A DNA stretch of 64,000 nucleotides, taken from positions 4,402,001 through 4,466,000 of the forward strand of contig NZ_LT906468.1 in NCBI RefSeq assembly GCF_900187125.1, written 5' to 3'. The DNA is from Sphingobacterium mizutaii (GTDB lineage Bacteria > Bacteroidota > Bacteroidia > Sphingobacteriales > Sphingobacteriaceae). The position numbers and the translations under genes were made by a program. This document shows, one piece after another, positions 17,575 through 26,413 of the stretch; within the stretch, counting starts at the first letter, position 1, and every line of letters starts with the position of its first letter. The notes under the pieces are model-generated. The model was not told the origin of the DNA. It worked only from the letters and a program-made list of their open reading frames with translations, and did not search any database.

Positions 17575-18432
17575 CTAGCGCCTGCCGAATTTCCTTATCA
17601 AAAAGAAAATGGAGGCTATCGAAATCAATATTATGGCAATCCCCCACAGCCCCGTCCAGACAGAGGTCCTAACTTGGACCCTAATGGCACTTTCTGCAGA
17701 TACATTGGCGTTCTTTGCAGAAATCTTAAGGACATAGTCACCCGCAATGCTCTTTTCAGGGACCTCAATAAGAGCCTTTACAGTAATGGACTTACCGGGG
17801 GCCAATTCCTTCACTTGCGCATCCTCGAAGGTCACCGTCCAGCTTTTAGGTGGGAGACCGCTCAATTCAATTTCAGTTAAAGGCAATGAGCCGGAATTTT
17901 TGAGTTCAAACAGTAGCTCCTTTTTCCTCCCAGCAACCAATTCCTCGTTCAACTTGCCGGTAGGGGTGGAGAGATCTAGATTGAATGAACCTTTTACAAC
18001 AGCCTCAAGCGGAAGTTTAAGGGTATCCATTTCGGAAATTGCGAGGATGAGAAAGGACGTTTTCCCCGGAGGGGTCAATAGAGAGGGATTTACCTCAATG
18101 TTTATGTCATAGCTTTTGCCAGCCGTCATCTCTAGGGAGCGCACGGGGGTCCCCTCTACCATGAAGTTAGCTAACCACCCCGGAGGCAATTCGGCCTGGA
18201 GCATGTAAATCTTAGTTGTCTTGGATAAGTTTTCTAAGGTTGCATGATACCTAAATGTCTCGTTCCGAGCTGCCTCGACATTCATCAAGCGACTCCGAAA
18301 TGGAGCCTGCGTAGAACTGGTCTGGATGTGGTTGCTTTGGCTAAGCACATAACCCGAGTGGATTACCATGAAGATTAGAAGGATAAAAAAAGGCTTGGCC
18401 TGAAATCTGGAAAATTTGGTTTCTCGTAACAT
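17575..18432 (-). CDS. NEW3-domain membrane-anchored exported protein
   Basis: A 285-residue protein with an N-terminal hydrophobic signal (FFILLIFMVIHSGYVLS), two tandem Ig-like beta-sandwich domains (about 55-150 and 155-255) and a C-terminal anchor (LWGIAIILISIASIFFLI) ending in basic residues. The repeated LPPGWLA and LPPKSWTV turns, each followed by a LAPGKS- or MTAGKS-like segment, are typical of NEW3 (alpha-galactosidase-associated, COG1470-like) domains. Such proteins often sit beside ABC-2 exporters. It is probably the first gene of a three-gene operon and could present or capture the exporter's substrate outside the membrane; that role is inference. Confidence 0.75.
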   Translation of the reverse strand: MLRETKFSRFQAKPFFILLIFMVIHSGYVLSQSNHIQTSSTQAPFRSRLMNVEAARNETFRYHATLENLSKTTKIYMLQAELPPGWLANFMVEGTPVRSLEMTAGKSYDINIEVNPSLLTPPGKTSFLILAISEMDTLKLPLEAVVKGSFNLDLSTPTGKLNEELVAGRKKELLFELKNSGSLPLTEIELSGLPPKSWTVTFEDAQVKELAPGKSITVKALIEVPEKSIAGDYVLKISAKNANVSAESAIRVQVRTSVWTGLWGIAIILISIASIFFLIRKFGRR

Positions 18433-19879
18433 AATCTATTAAACTATTTTAAATTGATAGCTTTGGAAAAAATGTCAAATGAAATGGAAAATCCCGTTTT
18501 TATAAAGTTTTGGCTAATCTAAAAATCAAATCCTTTAAATTCAAGTGTCAAGTGGTTTTTTTACATTTTTTAAGAATTGAGGTAACACTGGCCGAGCAAT
18601 TATTAGGGTCCGGAAATGGAGTCCCTATCTAGCAATCCAAAACTCCATTTCGTCAAGTATAAAGGTAATTGATAGTCCTAAATCACTCAATTCCACATGA
18701 TCAATGGGATCACTAGCTTAAAAACACAAGCAGTCTTAAGTCAGGTAACCTGGTTCTGGTCAATCAGCGTCCTGAAACAGCTTTATGGAAGAGAATCAAC
18801 CGATCGTAGCTTGGGCAAGAATCAAGATCCTTTTTCCAATTGGCACAGTCCCTGAACTGTTTTTGAAGGAACCGCTCTGCATTGCACACCACAATGTGTG
18901 GTGCGATCCGTATGTTGTTTTCATATTGCCTGTTGAGCAATTCATTTTTTAGTTCATTAATCGTCACATGCCAAAAATAAATAAAAATGAAAGAAGCTCC
19001 ATACAGTTCAAGATTGATTTTTTAGCCTCCATGAACTAGTCCAGGAATTAGAGATAGGCCTGAATATCTAATCCTAGAAGCATCGTTTCATGATTTTGGT
19101 CTAATTGGGAGAATCACTCCACTTTATCTCGCCACTGGCTTGTGAGTATTTAGGGAAGCTGTATTGTCAAAAATCCCACAAACGGATATGAGAACAGTTG
19201 TGATATACTAAAAAAAGCTGTTCCTGCCGGCCCGATAGATTTAGGGCAAGACTGGCCACTATACAGCAGTTAAACAACCCTGACCTTTACCAATTGAGCC
19301 TATATTCTCCTGCAGAACTCACGGTACCGGTAATTATTTTGGCAAATACAGGAAAAATTTGGAAAATTTGCCATTTTGCATAAACGCTAACTTATCAGGA
19401 AAGGTGAAGTAAAAAAAAGGTTGATTGGCCTGGCAAGGATATGCAAACCGCGCTTAAAAAGAAATTGATGATCTTGAACGAATGTGCATCCCATACAGGG
19501 GAATTTAGGTAGTTGAAAAAAATCTGGCAGGTTCAAACTAAAGATCATTGGACCGGGCAAATCACATCTTAGGAAATACACAGTAGAAGATTGGGCAAGC
19601 GGAACAAGATGAAAAGGTCAGAAAGTGGTCAAGTAACCAGCTTTCCTCAATAATCATTTAAAATTAGGTTAGTCCCGGTATCAAATCCCCTTATCGCATA
19701 ATCTAGGCACTTAATATAAAAGAGTTGAGGACTTCATGGAACAATATACGGATTTCAACCAAAACGGCGTAGGGAGATCAACGCTTGATGACCGTTAACG
19801 TATTTGTATTTGGATTCCCGATTTCATCGCCTGGCCATTCAAATCCAACCACGGTCAATCCTCTTAAATTTCTAAATAA
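18433..19879. other. 1.4-kb gene-poor stretch with coding fragments
   Basis: Apart from one 67-codon frame (separate entry) no complete gene is seen. Short pieces read like worn coding DNA on the plus strand, for example DLYQLSLYSPAELTVPVIIL at about 19287-19347 and FMEQYTDFNQNGVGRS near 19735-19782, each soon interrupted by stops. No terminal inverted repeats, transposase motif or tRNA was recognised. It may be a former gene cluster that has decayed. Confidence 0.5.
18764..18967 (-). CDS. Small hypothetical protein, possibly DUF6965-like
   Basis: A 67-codon frame from a GTG start at 18967. The N-terminal half, TINELKNELLNRQYENNIRI, is followed by AERFLQKQFRDCANW and a YDRLILFHKAV ending. 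This order (short helix, a FL...F helix, then YDRL with a C-terminal helix) is reminiscent of small Bacteroidetes proteins I remember as DUF6965, but I cannot confirm it. There is no strong ribosome-binding site. It stands alone in decayed DNA, so it may be a remnant. Confidence 0.4.
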   Translation of the reverse strand: MTINELKNELLNRQYENNIRIAPHIVVCNAERFLQKQFRDCANWKKDLDSCPSYDRLILFHKAVSGR

Positions 19880-19910
19880 TAATGGAGGCCGCAAAAAGCG
19901 GCCTCCATTA
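19880..19910 (-). terminator. Intrinsic terminator of the TonB/TPR operon
   Basis: A 13-bp perfect stem (TAATGGAGGCCGC with its complement) and 5-nt loop lie 23 nt past the end of the minus-strand TPR gene. On the minus strand the stem is followed by a T-rich TTATTATTT stretch. Confidence 0.85.
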
Positions 19911-19932
19911 TATAAATCTTGTTCGAACTCCC

Positions 19933-21681
19933 TTAAAGTGCACCCATCATCTGAGTTGCGAAGGCATCATCTGGTTTCAACTTCAATGTTTCCCCAAAAT
20001 GTTGTTTAGCTTTAGCTGTATCACCTTTTAGGTATGCGAAGTAACCGATATAGTTATTAGCATCAGCAGCGTAAGTTTTGTTCGCTTCTTCTTCAGCTTT
20101 GCCAGATGCGGTAATAGCAGATAGCAATTGAGTGAATGAATCTACGAATAAACCTTTAGCGTTTTCTGGATCGTACATTACGTTATCCAAAGCTAATTCA
20201 GTTAATCCTTTGTAGTATAACGCAGGGATTTTGTATTTGTCAACAACTTCTTTTTTAGTTGATGCAGCTACTGTACCCAACGATTTTACTGCAGCCTCTA
20301 AATGTGGTCTAGCCTCATTCATCTTAGCAGTAACTTCTTCAGGAGTCAATTCAGTACCTTCAGGAACGGTTACCAATTTAGAACCGATGCCGTACTCAAT
20401 CTGTCCTAAGTAGAAGTTTGAATCGAAGAAATAATCTGAGCTGTCGTTACTGGCAGGGATCCTGAAGATCTTAGCTGCGATTTCGTTCTCACCGTTCTTG
20501 AAGTATTCAAAGGCAGTCTCTGAAATTTCTTCATCATAGTTCTCATCTTCAGTCTGTTTAGTTTCAGCTACTTTCAATAGTTCAGCGCCTTTTGCAGCAT
20601 CACCTGCTACTAAGTTTGCTAAACCAGCGTATAAGTAGTCACGACCAATCAAACGTGCAGTATCAACTTTGCTGAATAAAGTGGTCATGTACTCCAATGA
20701 TTTTGGATAGTCTTTATCTTGCAAGAAAGAGATGTAACCTAAGTAACGGTACACTTTAGCATCCACACCTTCTACAGTTGATAATTCTTGAGCTACTGTT
20801 TTCAATTCATCGTAGTTACCTGAATAAACCAAGAAGTCAGCGTAACGTACTTTAGCATCAATGGAAGCATCACCTGTCAGTGACAAGTATTTTTTATAGT
20901 TTTCAACTGCTTTCTGGTTGATTTCACGGTATTGCTCTTCAGGTGCTTTGATGGATGATAAGTAATAAGTTTCTGCCAATTCACGGTAGATTGGACCATA
21001 TTCTGGGTTTTCACCAGCCAACGTGGTCAATTGCTCTAATACTACGTCATAAGCTTGCGCTCTCCTGGAAATAATGGCTTGACCAATTTTTGGAGCCAAT
21101 AGTTTGTCATCGATTGCCAAAGCGTCACGGTACGCTACGAATGCAGGGCTACTTTCGCGCAGTCCAGCGTAAGCATCACCTAATGCTGTAGGGATTAAGG
21201 CATCCTTAGCATTCATTTCCTTCGCTTTGGTCAAGTATTCAACCGCTTTCTTGTAATCCGGTTTTGGGGCATCAATGTACGCTCTACCGATAAAGTAAGG
21301 GATTTCATACTCTTTTTTGCCTATACCTTGTGAAGCTTCTGAGAACTTTGTTTCAGCGGCACTCACGTTTCCTTTTTCAAGGTCTACGATACCTAGACCT
21401 ACAGTATTCAATTTTTCCTTAGGAGCGTTCGTTACACCTTCCTGGAAAACGATCTGTGCTGAATCGACCTTATCGTTGATCAAGTGGATTTGACCTAAGT
21501 AAAAATAGTTTTCACCATCTTTTGCCTTTTTCTGAACTAAATTTTGCAACATAGCTTTAGCTTTGTCATATTGTTCAGCTTGAATTGCAGCCTTTGCATC
21601 TTTGATACTTTGAGCTTGTGCTGTTCCTGTAGCAACAGCTCCCGCAACCAAAAGGCTTAAAAATAATTTGCTGTTTGTCAT
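19933..21681 (-). CDS. Periplasmic tetratricopeptide-repeat protein of the TonB operon
   Basis: A 582-residue exported protein: signal peptide about 1-23 ending in TAQAQ, then TPR units over most of the length, for example AIQAEQYDKAKAMLQNLV, YFYLGQIHLINDKVDSAQ and a last unit YIGYFAYLKGDTAKAKQHF. It has no catalytic motif. It is the final gene of the exbB-exbD-exbD-tonB-PstS-like operon, 27 nt after the lipoprotein gene. A scaffold role in the periplasm is likely; its partners are unknown. In my memory this TPR gene accompanies TonB in many Bacteroidetes. Confidence 0.8.
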   Translation of the reverse strand: MTNSKLFLSLLVAGAVATGTAQAQSIKDAKAAIQAEQYDKAKAMLQNLVQKKAKDGENYFYLGQIHLINDKVDSAQIVFQEGVTNAPKEKLNTVGLGIVDLEKGNVSAAETKFSEASQGIGKKEYEIPYFIGRAYIDAPKPDYKKAVEYLTKAKEMNAKDALIPTALGDAYAGLRESSPAFVAYRDALAIDDKLLAPKIGQAIISRRAQAYDVVLEQLTTLAGENPEYGPIYRELAETYYLSSIKAPEEQYREINQKAVENYKKYLSLTGDASIDAKVRYADFLVYSGNYDELKTVAQELSTVEGVDAKVYRYLGYISFLQDKDYPKSLEYMTTLFSKVDTARLIGRDYLYAGLANLVAGDAAKGAELLKVAETKQTEDENYDEEISETAFEYFKNGENEIAAKIFRIPASNDSSDYFFDSNFYLGQIEYGIGSKLVTVPEGTELTPEEVTAKMNEARPHLEAAVKSLGTVAASTKKEVVDKYKIPALYYKGLTELALDNVMYDPENAKGLFVDSFTQLLSAITASGKAEEEANKTYAADANNYIGYFAYLKGDTAKAKQHFGETLKLKPDDAFATQMMGAL

Positions 21682-21708
21682 AATCTGTTATTTACTCTTT
21701 GTTATAAA

Positions 21709-22659
21709 CTAATTTATGTTGTCTTCTCGTATGATAATTTCTCGACCTGGCATCGTCACGGGCAATAACCCATATTTCAGCACAATCCGCTGCCCACGGT
21801 CTCCTGTCAAGAAAGCAGAAAATCCAATTCCCAAACCCAAATTTGGTTGATAATTCAACACGTGAAACTCTGTCTTCAGAGCGTATTCATCGGTAGCAAA
21901 TGTGGTCTGGGAAGGCTTAAAAAAACCTGGGTTTTTCCCGTCCCTCAAACTTTGAAGGCTTAAGATACGAATTTTATTTTCTTCTCCAAATTGGGAAACG
22001 CAATCTAAATATTGACCATAGGACATTACACCGATACTGTTTGCATCAGCTAATACCTCTTCTACAACCTCCTTGGAGGTCTTCATACCTTTTACAGATT
22101 GCCCTGAGACTTTATCCAACTTTACAATTTCTTTCACGCGTCGAAGAGTGCTCGAATTCACATTGTCAAAAACCAAGCGTTTCCCATTGCTGGATTCACC
22201 CTTCAATAAAGATGATAACGTCGGAATATTGATTGAAGTATCTGTAGCGCTCAAATTATTGAAAAAAACCACTCCATCATAGAAGGCAGGAAAAGTCCGC
22301 GGGGTAATTTTTCGGCTGCTGAAACCTGCATTTTCTTCATTCGTCAAGAGCCTGCCCAAGATCGCGATATCAGCCTGGCCTTTGATCAAGGCATTGATGG
22401 CCTCACGCTCCGGCAATGGAATCAACTTGATGTTTGCATTTACATAAGAGGTCTTGAAAACTTCAACCTGTTCCAACATGATCGGAAGCACCGCTTCATC
22501 AACGATGACCGAAAGCTCTCCTGTTAAAATATCATTGGTGCCAGCGCCAGCTGTCGTACTGTCGGCATTTTCCTGTCCTGTATTTCGATTTCGTGAACAT
22601 GAAATTACAGAAACCACGACAAGGAGTATCGCTATTACATACAATAATCTACCCTTCAT
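21709..22659 (-). CDS. PstS-like substrate-binding-domain lipoprotein
   Basis: A 316-residue protein with a lipoprotein signal peptide: hydrophobic segment then VSVISC, so Cys21 is the lipidation site. The mature part resembles phosphate-binding-type periplasmic proteins: VDEAVLPIMLEQVEVF, then PLPEREAINALIKGQADIAI, and AFYDGVVFFNN. No transporter subunits are next to it; instead it is encoded between tonB and a TPR protein. A simple phosphate-uptake role is therefore doubtful. It may serve as a ligand sensor or structural partner of the TonB machine. The ligand cannot be told from the sequence. Confidence 0.75.
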   Translation of the reverse strand: MKGRLLYVIAILLVVVSVISCSRNRNTGQENADSTTAGAGTNDILTGELSVIVDEAVLPIMLEQVEVFKTSYVNANIKLIPLPEREAINALIKGQADIAILGRLLTNEENAGFSSRKITPRTFPAFYDGVVFFNNLSATDTSINIPTLSSLLKGESSNGKRLVFDNVNSSTLRRVKEIVKLDKVSGQSVKGMKTSKEVVEEVLADANSIGVMSYGQYLDCVSQFGEENKIRILSLQSLRDGKNPGFFKPSQTTFATDEYALKTEFHVLNYQPNLGLGIGFSAFLTGDRGQRIVLKYGLLPVTMPGREIIIREDNIN

Positions 22660-22694
22660 ATTAACTTAGAATGATTTAATGCCTCAAGGATTAA

Positions 22695-22931
22695 TTAATT
22701 CCTGAAATTATTTTGCCAAAGTCTGGCAAAACGCATAAATGAATAGACGATTAGGAGTATCCCGAAGATCTTTTTATAGGTTGGATCGATCTCGATTGGA
22801 AACCCGCTCCAAAAGATGATCAATAATCCCAACACAAAATAAAAGAGGAACATGAATAGTCCTAAAATGGACAGAAATCGCTGTGTGGGCGATTTCTGTC
22901 TAAAATTATTTCTTGTTGAATGATTCGACAT
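22695..22931 (-). CDS. Small conserved-type membrane protein of the tonB operon
   Basis: A 78-residue protein with a polar, basic N terminus and two predicted helices, FLSILGLFMFLFYFVLGLL and a second around IFGILLIVYSFMRF, separated by a short loop. It starts 6 nt after tonB and precedes the PstS-like gene by 35 nt, so it is cotranscribed. I know no function. Its early codons contain a perfect 12-bp inverted repeat. Confidence 0.75.
   Translation of the reverse strand: MSNHSTRNNFRQKSPTQRFLSILGLFMFLFYFVLGLLIIFWSGFPIEIDPTYKKIFGILLIVYSFMRFARLWQNNFRN
22870..22900. repeat. 12-bp perfect inverted repeat inside a coding region
   Basis: GACAGAAATCGC and its exact complement are separated by 7 nt, about 30-60 nt into the small membrane-protein gene. 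The RNA hairpin would be strong in either direction, but no T-run follows on the minus strand. Confidence 0.8.
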
Positions 22932-22937
22932 ACCGAA

Positions 22938-23819
22938 TTACATTTGCGACAAGTCTAAGCGAATTGGCAATGAATAACGAACTGGAACCGGACGACCGTT
23001 TTGGATAGCTGGTTGCCATTTCTTTGATTTCTTCAATGCAGTGATCGCTGCTTGACCTGTACCGTAAGAAACGTCTTTTACCACTTTAATATCTGTCAAA
23101 GCACCTGTCCTGTCGATCACGAATGATAACTCGACTGTACCTTTCACACCTGCATCGATTGCAGCTTGTGGATATTGAAGGGTGGTCGACACGAACTGGC
23201 GGAATGCGTTGATACCACCTGGGTAAGATGCTGGAACTTCAACGGCCTCAAAGTCATAGACTTTGTTAGCGTCTCCGTCCTCAACTCCTTTTGTACTACC
23301 GGTGATAGCACCTTCCACTTTCTTCGGACCGAACTCCCCAGTTGGAACACCTGATGCACCTGGGGTACCTTTCAGGGTAATTCGCGCTGGAGTAGCGTTT
23401 TTCTCTTTGATCTCTTCTTGAGAAACAACCTCTTCTTTTACTTGTCTCGCATCAACAACCTTAGGCTCTGGGAAACGGATTAGGTCTTCCGCCGGTGGTT
23501 CCTCCGCGATACGTTGAGGTGGCTCTTCCTCTTGAGGTAGTGGTTCCTCTTCTTCAGGTGGTTCAGGGATCTCTAGATCCTCTAAAGTAACTGGAGTGAC
23601 TTCTACTACTTCCTCAACAGGTTTCTCAGGAAAAAGCTTTATATCGAAGGCTTTTACAGCCGTGAAAGCAAGGACTACTGCCGAAACTGAGAATAAAGCG
23701 ATGTTGGTAGCTTTTGGTGCGTATTTACGCAGTGCATATGCTCCGTACTCTTTATTTCTATTCTCGAAAACGACATCTAGCCATTCTTTCTTAAATAAAT
23801 CTAATTTTGAACCGATCAT
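22938..23819 (-). CDS. tonB: TonB-family energy transducer
   Basis: Transmits proton-motive force from ExbB/ExbD to outer-membrane receptors. In its 293 residues: a cytoplasmic N-terminal part with NKEYGAYALRKYAP, a single anchor helix around residues 37-55, a Pro/Glu-rich periplasmic linker (about 75-130), and a C-terminal TonB domain (about 200-293) with YPGGINAFRQFV, GTVELSFVIDRTG and the KKSKKWQPAIQNGRPV signature. Start ATG 23819. It follows exbD by 23 nt. Confidence 0.93.
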   Translation of the reverse strand: MIGSKLDLFKKEWLDVVFENRNKEYGAYALRKYAPKATNIALFSVSAVVLAFTAVKAFDIKLFPEKPVEEVVEVTPVTLEDLEIPEPPEEEEPLPQEEEPPQRIAEEPPAEDLIRFPEPKVVDARQVKEEVVSQEEIKEKNATPARITLKGTPGASGVPTGEFGPKKVEGAITGSTKGVEDGDANKVYDFEAVEVPASYPGGINAFRQFVSTTLQYPQAAIDAGVKGTVELSFVIDRTGALTDIKVVKDVSYGTGQAAITALKKSKKWQPAIQNGRPVPVRYSLPIRLDLSQM

Positions 23820-23842
23820 TTTTTTCCTTTTTGTCTGATGAA

Positions 23843-24400
23843 TTATTCGTTATAGATTCCGTTTGTTTTCAAAACCTCAACTTCTTCAGGTTTGATTTTC
23901 GAAATCATGAAACGTTTAACATCAGTGATTTTCATTTCATCTAGTATATCAACGAGGTTACGTTGTACTGATCTGTCACTTGGACGGATTACGACGATTA
24001 GGTCTTTTCCTCCTGACACCTGTGGAACCTGAGCTTTCTTCTCAAGGACGATCTTTCTGATTCCCTCTTTGCTATAGTCTACTACAGCGGGTGCCGAGAT
24101 TGGGTTTGCTAATTGACCGTAATACCAAGCGATCTTGTTATCTGATCCCAGCAATAAGGTGATGGAACGGTTATCCGCGATCTCAATCTCCGGATTTTTC
24201 TCATTCATGTCCTTATTCTTATCAGGCATGTTAACATCCATGGCTTGTGGCTTGTTCAAGGAAGTTGTTAGCATGAAGAAAGTAATCAGAAGGAAAGCTA
24301 GATCCACCATCGCGGTTAGATCTACACGACCTCCATTTTTCTTCGACCTAACTTTGCCACCTTTTTTGCCGCCGCCGGAGTCTTGATTTAATTCTGCCAT
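23843..24400 (-). CDS. exbD: ExbD/TolR-family biopolymer transport protein (second copy in operon)
   Basis: A 185-residue protein with a short basic cytoplasmic tail, one helix VDLTAMVDLAFLLITFF bearing the proton-carrying Asp (in AMVDLAF), and a periplasmic domain. It starts 9 nt after the other exbD. Paralogous ExbD pairs are usual in Bacteroidetes and presumably form a mixed dimer in the ExbB pentamer. Confidence 0.9.
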   Translation of the reverse strand: MAELNQDSGGGKKGGKVRSKKNGGRVDLTAMVDLAFLLITFFMLTTSLNKPQAMDVNMPDKNKDMNEKNPEIEIADNRSITLLLGSDNKIAWYYGQLANPISAPAVVDYSKEGIRKIVLEKKAQVPQVSGGKDLIVVIRPSDRSVQRNLVDILDEMKITDVKRFMISKIKPEEVEVLKTNGIYNE

Positions 24401-24409
24401 TTTCTCTTA

Positions 24410-25066
24410 TTATTTTTCCTGACGTAAACCCGTAACAAAGAAGAATTTGTTTTGTTTTTGGTTTCTCAGTGTTTCAATAATCAAATTCATTACCGCGTAC
24501 TTTTCTTCCGCATCTGCTTTGATAGCTACTTTCATCGCTCCTGGATCTGACCAGTTCTTCACTTTAGTCTCTTGGTCACGGTTGAATTCCACCGTTGCCA
24601 AGCGAGCTTGTTGAACCCAATGATACAACTCGTTTGAAAGTTCTTCGGTGCTATCCACAGGGATACCTGGCTGAACCTCTAAAGTACGTTTGTCATTTGG
24701 TAATGAAAGTAGGGCACGCAATTGCTTGAAAGGTACTCCAAACTCATCTAGTCCTTTAAACTTCTCATAGTCTTGTTCTGAGAACGCAACACCATATTTT
24801 GCAGACATATTTTTAAGAGTCTTTACGCGAACCTCAGGGTTCTTCTCTCCAAAAAATACTTTCCCTTGGTTACCTACAGTAATAACGGCTAAGTTATCGT
24901 CCGGTAATTTATCCAACGTAGTGGATGCAGGGGTGTCTACGGGCATTACTTCTGGCTGACGTGCAGTTGCTGTCAAAACGAAGAATGTAAGAAGCAAGAA
25001 AGACACGTCACACATCGCCGTCATGTCGATCGATGTGCTGGCTCTTTTTACTTTTGCTTTTCCCAT
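24410..25066 (-). CDS. exbD: ExbD/TolR-family biopolymer transport protein (first copy, long periplasmic domain)
   Basis: A 218-residue protein. The transmembrane segment SIDMTAMCDVSFLLLTFF includes the essential Asp. The periplasmic part is longer than in standard ExbD (about 140 residues overall) because of an insertion around residues 80-170, including EQDYEKFKGLDEFGVPF. The C-terminal YAVMNLIIETLRNQKQNKFF region is typical. It lies 100 nt after exbB, the widest gap in the operon. Confidence 0.88.
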   Translation of the reverse strand: MGKAKVKRASTSIDMTAMCDVSFLLLTFFVLTATARQPEVMPVDTPASTTLDKLPDDNLAVITVGNQGKVFFGEKNPEVRVKTLKNMSAKYGVAFSEQDYEKFKGLDEFGVPFKQLRALLSLPNDKRTLEVQPGIPVDSTEELSNELYHWVQQARLATVEFNRDQETKVKNWSDPGAMKVAIKADAEEKYAVMNLIIETLRNQKQNKFFFVTGLRQEK

Positions 25067-25166
25067 TTCTTTACTTCTTTAATGTGAACACTCTAATTCT
25101 TTTTTAATAATGATGCGAAAACGTTGAACAATGCATAAAATAAATTCAACTTTTTTTCGAACCTTC

Positions 25167-25997
25167 TTATTTGTGGTTTGCAGCGTATGTTTGTACGATT
25201 GAGAAACCAGCCTCGTCAATAGAGTATGTTAACGTATCGATCTTAGAAGTTAAGATGTTGTAGAAAATAATCGCGATTGTTGATGTACCGATACCTGTAG
25301 CCGTGTTGATCAAGGCCTCAGAAATACCGTTTGCTAATTTTGCTGAATCTGGTGCACCACCTGTAGCTAAGGCCGAGAACGCTTTAATCATACCTGTTAC
25401 TGTACCCAATAGACCTGTCAATGTACCGATAGATACTAAGGTTGCGATAACCGTTAGGTTTTTCTCTAACATTGGCATCTCTAAGGTAGTAGCCTCTTCA
25501 ATTTCTTTTTGGATTGCTAATACTGACTTCTCTGTATCTAATCCCGGATGTGCTTCAACATCTTTATATTTTAAAAGACCAGCTTTGATAACGTTCGCTA
25601 CTGAACCTTTTTGTTTGTCACACTCTTGGATAGCCGAATCAATGTTACCGGATCTCAATAAGCCTTGTACTTTTCTTACGAAGTTACCTACGTTTCCTGT
25701 TCCAGACGCTTTACCGATAACGATAAGACGCTCGATTGAAAACACCCATACCATTAAGAATAAACCAAGAAGAACTGGTACTACGTATCCTGCATGGTAA
25801 ACCATACCGTAGTAGTTACCTGGTTTTGGTTGGTTCGCTGGATTCTCATCGATAAAGTTTGAAGGATCACCCATCACAAACTTGTAAACCAAGAAACCAA
25901 TTACTAGACAAATGATAATTGCTAAACTTGCAAATAGATTACCCGCATTGCCACTCTCTTGTTTAGCTGGGGTTGTAGTTTTTGGTGCGTTTGCCAT
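25167..25997 (-). CDS. exbB: ExbB/TolQ/MotA-family proton channel protein
   Basis: The pore-forming partner of ExbD and TonB in the inner membrane. The 276-residue protein has an early helix (LFASLAIIICLVIGFLVYKF), a second near 75-95, and the long conserved helix pair containing VIATLVSIGTLTGLLGTVTG and the AFSALATGGAPDSAKLANG region. It is the first gene of the seven-gene operon and follows a well-formed promoter about 90 nt upstream. Confidence 0.93.
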   Translation of the reverse strand: MANAPKTTTPAKQESGNAGNLFASLAIIICLVIGFLVYKFVMGDPSNFIDENPANQPKPGNYYGMVYHAGYVVPVLLGLFLMVWVFSIERLIVIGKASGTGNVGNFVRKVQGLLRSGNIDSAIQECDKQKGSVANVIKAGLLKYKDVEAHPGLDTEKSVLAIQKEIEEATTLEMPMLEKNLTVIATLVSIGTLTGLLGTVTGMIKAFSALATGGAPDSAKLANGISEALINTATGIGTSTIAIIFYNILTSKIDTLTYSIDEAGFSIVQTYAANHK

Positions 25998-26413
25998 TTT
26001 TTACTAATTTTTAGATTTTTTACTGTTGTTTAATTATTAAGTTAAATTCAATTTAATGCAAGCTAAATGCCGTTATTTTACATTAATTCAAAACAAATAT
26101 AGCATTTTCTGTTAAAAACAAAATTAATTTGAAGATATCTGATTATTTAACTTTTAGGCTGTGTTACCTACTCATTGACGTTCTTCAGCAGCTCTCAAAT
26201 CAATGCTTCTTTTGTCGTATCACATAACGGTTGAATATTCCATATTTTTTACAATGAAAACCATTTTTTTTTTGAATTGCAAATTATCAAATCGTTAAAT
26301 GTTAAAAATAAGTGAGTGTTTACTTACAATCCGCCCTGCCTTTAAGCCTACCTTTTTTGACCAAATCACCATTATTTCTTTGTTTTTTAAACGTTTACAG
26401 GACAATTCAATGT
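25998..26413. other. 416-nt intergenic region between SUI1 and exbB
   Basis: It holds the exbB promoter (separate entry) and an untranslated leader of about 90 nt. The rest, about 26123-26413, is AT-rich with poly-T runs near 26264-26275. I see no coding frame, RNA gene or hairpin there. Confidence 0.6.
26094..26122 (-). promoter_or_regulatory. Promoter of the exbB-tonB operon
   Basis: On the minus strand, TTTG at 26119-26122 is followed after 17 nt by TATATTTG at 26094-26101. This fits the Bacteroidetes pattern TTTG-N17-20-TAnnTTTG. Transcription should begin near 26088. Confidence 0.65.

Noticed and set aside
19387..19581. Minus-strand 64-codon frame in the empty stretch
   Set aside because: Composition looks like the shadow of a degenerate plus-strand sequence; no start signal or family pattern.
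18433..19879. Insertion sequence or integrated element
   Set aside because: No terminal inverted repeats, target duplications, transposase or integrase motifs could be seen.
25100..25155. Terminator or attenuator between exbB and exbD
   Set aside because: GTTGAA and TTCAAC are separated by 16 nt and the T-run lies on the wrong side for the minus-strand operon.
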